Shown: positions 61,438 through 64,000 of the stretch, one piece after another
Position numbering within the stretch: position 1 is the stretch's first letter
Layout: every line of letters begins with the position of its first letter
DNA from: an uncultured delta proteobacterium
GTDB lineage: Bacteria; Desulfobacterota; Syntrophia; Syntrophales; Smithellaceae
Length of the DNA stretch: 64,000 bases
Direction: 5' to 3'
Assembly (NCBI GenBank): GCA_903907985.1
Contig: CAIVQG010000043.1
Coordinates: 1-64,000 of the forward strand
Made by a program: the position numbers and the translations under genes
Notes under the pieces: generated by a model
What the model was told of the DNA's origin: nothing
Databases searched by the model: none
The model's input: the letters and a program-made list of their open reading frames with translations, nothing else

Positions 61438-62556
61438 ATGAAAAAAACGCCCTTGTATGAGAAGCACGTTGCCTTGAATGCCAAAATAATTGATTTTGGC
61501 GGTTGGGCTATGCCCGTTCAATATACGAATGTCATTGAAGAGCACAAGGCGACCCGCAGTGCCGCCACCCTCTTTGACATTTGCCACATGGGGGAAATTG
61601 TAGTCAAGGGGCCGCAGGCCTACGATTTGTTGCAGTTTGCCCTGACCAGAAATTTGCAAAATCAGGAAATCGGGCAGATTAAACTTTCCGCCCTGCTCAC
61701 CGACGATGGCGGCATAATCGATGATTTAACCGTATATAGGATAGCGTCGGATTTCTATTTACTGGTTACCAACGCTACGACCTGTGAGAGCGATTGGCAA
61801 AGGATTAATTCTCTGCGGGATGCCCAGGGGTTTGATTGCAAACTGGAAAATATCAGTGAAAATGTTGGTAAACTTGATTTGCAGGGTCCGTCTGCTCAGG
61901 CAATTTTCTCGACTCTTACCAACTATGATTTAAATAGTCTGCGCTATTATCATTTTATGGAATTGAAAGTGTCGGGTCAACCGGCATTAATATCCCGTAG
62001 CGGTTATACCGGTGAAGATGGTTTTGAAATTTATGCTCCAGCCAAGATCATCGGCGATATCTGGGATAGAATTATGAAAGCCGGTCTTGACTTTGGTTTG
62101 AAGCCGGCAGGTTTGGGCGCCCGTGATACCCTACGGCTGGAATCCGGCATGATGCTCAACGGGCAGGACATCAGTGAAAGTGTGAGCCCCCTGGAAGTAC
62201 CATACAGTTGGCTTGTGGATTTTGATAAGGAATTCGCCGGTGCCGCCGCACTTCGAGCTTTACAGCAATCCGGTATTAAGAAAAAACTGGTCGGACTGGA
62301 AATGACCGGACGGGGCATTGCCCGGCACGGCTATAAAGTTTTTCTCGGGGATAAAGAAATCGGTATTGTTACTTCGGGAACCTTCGCGCCGACTTTAAAT
62401 AAAGCTATTGGTTTGGCTTTCGTTGATATCGATTACAGCTCACCGGATACCGAAATATCCATTGCTATCCGCGACACTCTTAGTCCGGCAAAAGTTGTAA
62501 AAATGCCCTTTTATAAAAGATTAAAAAATACCGTTGTCAAAAGACCGGTAGACTAA
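61438..62556 (+). CDS. gcvT: Glycine cleavage system T protein, aminomethyltransferase
   Basis: Transfers the methylene group from H-protein aminomethyl-lipoate to tetrahydrofolate. Motifs: KTPLYEKHVALNAKIIDFGGWAMPVQY, TRSAATLFDICHMGEIVVKG, DLTVYRI, and GYTGEDGFEIYAP as in GcvT. 372 residues, normal. Lies 3 nt after the zinc-ribbon gene, then a 133-nt gap with a repeat before gcvH. Confidence 0.96.
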   Translation: MKKTPLYEKHVALNAKIIDFGGWAMPVQYTNVIEEHKATRSAATLFDICHMGEIVVKGPQAYDLLQFALTRNLQNQEIGQIKLSALLTDDGGIIDDLTVYRIASDFYLLVTNATTCESDWQRINSLRDAQGFDCKLENISENVGKLDLQGPSAQAIFSTLTNYDLNSLRYYHFMELKVSGQPALISRSGYTGEDGFEIYAPAKIIGDIWDRIMKAGLDFGLKPAGLGARDTLRLESGMMLNGQDISESVSPLEVPYSWLVDFDKEFAGAAALRALQQSGIKKKLVGLEMTGRGIARHGYKVFLGDKEIGIVTSGTFAPTLNKAIGLAFVDIDYSSPDTEISIAIRDTLSPAKVVKMPFYKRLKNTVVKRPVD

Positions 62557-62564
62557 CGCCCTGG

Positions 62565-62612
62565 TAACCTGACCACATGATAACCTGAAGGTCACGCGAG
62601 GTGGCGCGAGGG
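62565..62612. repeat. Third occurrence of the dispersed repeat between gcvT and gcvH
   Basis: AACCTGACCACATGA and GGTCACGCGAGGTGGCGCGAGG share blocks with 60829-60857 (AACATGA, GTCACGCGAGGT), and the inverse of GGTGGCGCGAGG resembles CCTCGCGCTACC at 60788. It separates gcvT and gcvH. Confidence 0.5.
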
Positions 62613-62689
62613 CACAAGGGACGGAATACTGAAGGTTTAAGACATTAAGTTGCAAAGTATAAAAAAGAAATAAATTCAGGAGAACGAAG

Positions 62690-63088
62690 ATGTCCAAACA
62701 AAACTTGAATGATAGACGCTATTCCCGTGATCACGAATGGGCGAAGGACAATGGTGATGGCACAGTTCTGATCGGCATCACCGATTATGCGCAGGAGATG
62801 CTCACAGATATCGTTTTTGTCGAACTGCCCCCGATGGGAAAAAAAGTTGTTAAAGGTGAACCGATGGCCGTTGTGGAATCGGTAAAATCAGTATCCGATA
62901 TTTATGCTCCGGTCAGTGGAGAGGTCATTGCCATTAATAGTAAATTGGAAGAAGAACCGGCCCTCATTAATTCAGATGCCTTCGGTGAAGGTTGGATTGT
63001 CCGGATGCGCATTGACGATGCCGCTGAACTTGCTTTGCTGCTGGATGCCGCAGCCTATGATTTACTTATTTCCGAGGACAAGCACTGA
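62690..63088 (+). CDS. gcvH: Glycine cleavage system H protein
   Basis: Lipoyl carrier that shuttles the aminomethyl group between GcvP and GcvT. The lipoylated Lys66 is in VESVKSVSD, preceded by VELPPMGKKVVKGEPMAVV and followed by IYAPVSGEVIAIN. 132 residues. GGAGAACG precedes the ATG. Its stop overlaps the gcvPA start by one base (TGATG). Confidence 0.97.
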   Translation: MSKQNLNDRRYSRDHEWAKDNGDGTVLIGITDYAQEMLTDIVFVELPPMGKKVVKGEPMAVVESVKSVSDIYAPVSGEVIAINSKLEEEPALINSDAFGEGWIVRMRIDDAAELALLLDAAAYDLLISEDKH

Positions 63089-64000
63089 TGGATTATACGC
63101 CTCATACGGAGGAAGATATTATCCAAATGAAGGCAGCTGCCGGTATTGCCGATATCGAGGAGCTGTTTGCCGATATTCCCGCAAAATACCGCCTTGCGCA
63201 ATTGCCGGATATTCCTGCGCCTCTGGCCGAACAGGAAACTATTGCTCTCATGAACAGCCTGGCCAGGAAAAATAAACTGCCGCGTTTGACCTTGACCGGC
63301 GCGGGAGCTTACCATCATTTTATCCCGGCAGTTGTCGGCCACATAATAAACCGCGCTGAATTTTATACCGCCTACACCCCTTATCAGGCGGAAATCAGCC
63401 AGGGCGTCCTACAGGCTATTTACGAATACCAGACAATGATTGCGCACCTCACTGGGATGGAAATAGCTAACGCTTCGATGTATGATGGTGCTTCGGCCAT
63501 GGCCGAAGCCGCAATCCTCTCCGCCAAAACACTGAACCGTTCCAAAATTGTTATTGCCCGGAGTGTCCATCCTGAATATCGGGCTGTTGTGCGCACCTAC
63601 TGCTGGTCTAATGGTTATGAGGTATGTGAAATACCATTTGTGAAGTCCGGACAAATTGATCTGGATTTGCTCCAAAAAGAATTGGATGAAACTGTGGCGG
63701 CCGTTCTGGTGCAAAGCCCCAATTTTTTCGGGAGTATTGAAGATATCGCACCTCTTGCCGATGTGGTTCATGCCAAAGGCGCACTGCTTGTTGCCGGTTT
63801 TACCGACGGCACAGCGCTGGGTATTCTTCAGCCGGCGGGAGAATTAGGAGCTGATTTTGTAGTGGGTGAGGGCCAGAGTTTCGGCAATCCGCTTAATTAT
63901 GGCGGCCCTTATCTTGGCGTTTTTGCCGCCCGCGAAAAATTCCTGCGCCGGATTCCCGGACGTCTGGTTGGAGCTACAGTGGATAAAAACGGCCGGCGCG
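63088..64000 (+). CDS. gcvPA: Glycine dehydrogenase subunit 1 (decarboxylating), partial at window edge
   Basis: N-terminal subunit of the split P-protein, cut by the window end after about 304 residues of an expected ~440. It begins MDYTPHTEEDIIQMKAAAG and includes TGAGAYHHFIPAVVGHIINRAEFYTAYTPYQAEISQG, typical of GcvPA, and the PLP-domain segments NASMYDGASAMAEAA and GEGQSFGNPLNYGGPYLG. The start overlaps the gcvH stop by one base. gcvPB presumably follows beyond the edge. Confidence 0.95.
   Translation, partial: MDYTPHTEEDIIQMKAAAGIADIEELFADIPAKYRLAQLPDIPAPLAEQETIALMNSLARKNKLPRLTLTGAGAYHHFIPAVVGHIINRAEFYTAYTPYQAEISQGVLQAIYEYQTMIAHLTGMEIANASMYDGASAMAEAAILSAKTLNRSKIVIARSVHPEYRAVVRTYCWSNGYEVCEIPFVKSGQIDLDLLQKELDETVAAVLVQSPNFFGSIEDIAPLADVVHAKGALLVAGFTDGTALGILQPAGELGADFVVGEGQSFGNPLNYGGPYLGVFAAREKFLRRIPGRLVGATVDKNGRR

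Noticed and set aside
1-64000. CRISPR array, prophage or insertion sequence
   Set aside because: No regularly spaced repeats, cas, integrase, transposase or capsid-like genes appear; the only repeats are short intergenic ones.

Overview
The window looks like a chromosomal segment of an anaerobic, Gram-negative Deltaproteobacterium (Desulfobacterota), possibly a syntroph or sulfate-reducer relative. The grounds are two selenocysteine-containing formate dehydrogenases with selA, a glycine cleavage operon with split GcvP, multi-PAS hybrid histidine kinases, an Mla lipid-transport operon and LPS heptose synthesis (hldD). No ribosomal or taxonomic marker other than rpsT is present, so the placement is inference.

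Layout. 0-3.4 kb: rpsT, a lipoprotein alpha/beta hydrolase and a DUF1460 protein. 3.5-10 kb: a TetR-controlled RND efflux operon (regulator, outer membrane factor, membrane fusion protein, pump) behind a perfect 19-bp inverted repeat. 10.3-14.5 kb: mlaE-mlaF-mlaD-mlaC-mlaA, with MlaF fused to a degenerate GGDEF-like domain. 14.6-19.2 kb: an outer membrane barrel protein whose start codon is unclear and a six-PAS hybrid kinase cut by an in-frame TAG. 19.2-25.2 kb (minus): a thioredoxin-VKOR fusion and the periplasmic formate dehydrogenase operon (Sec-containing alpha, FeS beta, cytochrome b gamma).

25.6-36.3 kb is a molybdenum/formate island. On the plus strand are a TiaS-like DDTD protein, a 75-residue protein and a molybdenum-storage-like kinase-fold protein. 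On the minus strand, converging on them, are a second Sec formate dehydrogenase with NuoG-like N-terminus, modABC, an FmdE protein and a DUF364 protein. A single-domain ModE-like regulator, mobA and moeA complete it. TGACAT/ATGTCA half-sites and an ATTTTAYGGTCRT element recur in its two main intergenic regions, so a common regulon is plausible. Mo uptake, storage, cofactor assembly, Sec synthesis (selA, 57 kb) and the two client enzymes are thus all represented.

36.3-46.5 kb (minus): peroxiredoxin and TlpA-like redox proteins, CheV, a Cache-PAS hybrid kinase, an alanine racemase with a large unknown C-terminal domain, and a CHASE2 adenylate cyclase. 46.8-53.2 kb: an FeS protein paired with a GMC-type flavoprotein, a hotdog thioesterase, hldD, a LEA-like small protein, pgeF and rluD. 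53.3-56.1 kb (minus): two response regulators and a second histidine kinase cut by an in-frame TAG at a conserved Tyr position. 56.2-59.9 kb (minus): a small CCGPGGC protein, a c-type cytochrome, selA and a HemN/HemW-like radical SAM protein. 60.2-64 kb: def flanked by dispersed inverted repeats, a zinc-ribbon protein, and gcvT-gcvH-gcvPA, the last running off the edge.

The observations most worth following are the two TAG-interrupted kinases (both at Tyr positions in otherwise intact frames), the MlaF-GGDEF-like fusion, the molybdenum module with its shared operator-like elements, and the Alr fusion.
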